Translations under genes and position numbers: made by a program | Notes under the pieces: model-generated | Told to the model about the DNA's origin: nothing | Databases searched by the model: none | What the model saw: the letters and a program-made list of their open reading frames with translations, nothing else | In this document: positions 33,498-34,992 of the stretch, one piece after another | Position numbering within the stretch: position 1 is the first letter of the stretch | Layout of the letters: the number at the start of each line of letters is the position of its first letter | Source of the DNA: Flavobacteriia bacterium | GTDB taxonomy: Bacteria; Bacteroidota; Bacteroidia; Flavobacteriales_D; Crocinitomicaceae | NCBI GenBank assembly: GCA_016178305.1 | Contig: JACOTM010000055.1 | Location: 1 to 34,992 of the forward strand | Direction: 5' to 3' | DNA: 34,992 nt

Positions 33498-33546
33498 AGA
33501 AGATACTCTTTGCGTGTCTCCCTGAAGTATATATTTATAATACAAA

Positions 33547-34992
<1,446 letters not shown>

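Noticed and set aside
33498-33546. Terminator-type expression platform after the TPP riboswitch
   Set aside because: A weak ATACT/AGTAT pairing exists, but there is no run of T, so I did not list it.

Overview
The window is AT-rich chromosomal DNA from a member of the Bacteroidota, most likely the Flavobacteriia (Weeksellaceae or Flavobacteriaceae grade). This rests on several signs: an lpxC-fabZ gene fusion, -7 boxes of the form TAnnTTTG just upstream of many starts, few clear Shine-Dalgarno sequences, fused ribBA, a DUF2400 gene next to a LolD-type ABC ATPase, and menaquinone genes. Most of it is ordinary housekeeping DNA. I see no phage, insertion sequence, CRISPR array or obvious defence system.

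Layout. 1-3.2 kb: a GNAT acetyltransferase, a secreted von Willebrand D-domain protein with a proline-rich tail, and an exported hypothetical protein. 3.2-6.9 kb (minus): murB, then ribBA, a lolD-like ATPase and a DUF2400 gene. A perfect 54-bp palindrome separates murB from ribBA, and the lolD/DUF2400 boundary looks as if a deletion joined the genes. 7.0-11.7 kb (plus): a menaquinone block with a hotdog thioesterase, menF, two orphan genes (one frameshifted), a MenH-like hydrolase and menD. 11.7-14.2 kb: terC, a hypothetical gene, DUF493, a small membrane protein and trxA. 14.4-20.5 kb: a small membrane-anchored protein, lipid A genes lpxD, lpxC-fabZ and lpxA, an Rrf2 regulator and an RlmD/RumA-type rRNA methyltransferase. 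20.5-24.4 kb: a multiply frameshifted ORF, a secreted Mn-type superoxide dismutase with an unusual C-terminal extension and its partner gene, an S1/P1-like hydrolase, and a DUF2278 gene. 24.5-28.2 kb (minus): prfC, DUF3817 and comB behind an orphan membrane protein. 28.2-31.7 kb: a tRNA-His gene lacking its 5' acceptor strand, then an oxidoreductase, a lipoprotein and a polyprenyl glycosylphosphotransferase (a surface-glycan cluster). 31.7-35 kb: an FAH-family enzyme, a DnaQ-like exonuclease, and a TPP riboswitch in front of thiS and thiC (thiC runs off the window).

The unusual signals are mostly structural. They are the 54-bp palindrome after murB; a dispersed repeat with core GAGCnnnGTCGA inside short inverted repeats that overlap the stop codons of two unrelated genes; heptamer tandem repeats in two intergenic gaps; the acceptor-less tRNA-His; and a set of small indels, mostly in homopolymers, that break non-essential genes while the essential genes stay intact. 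The indels could be real decay, phase variation or assembly error, and I cannot separate these from one sequence. I did not find a convincing new multi-gene system.
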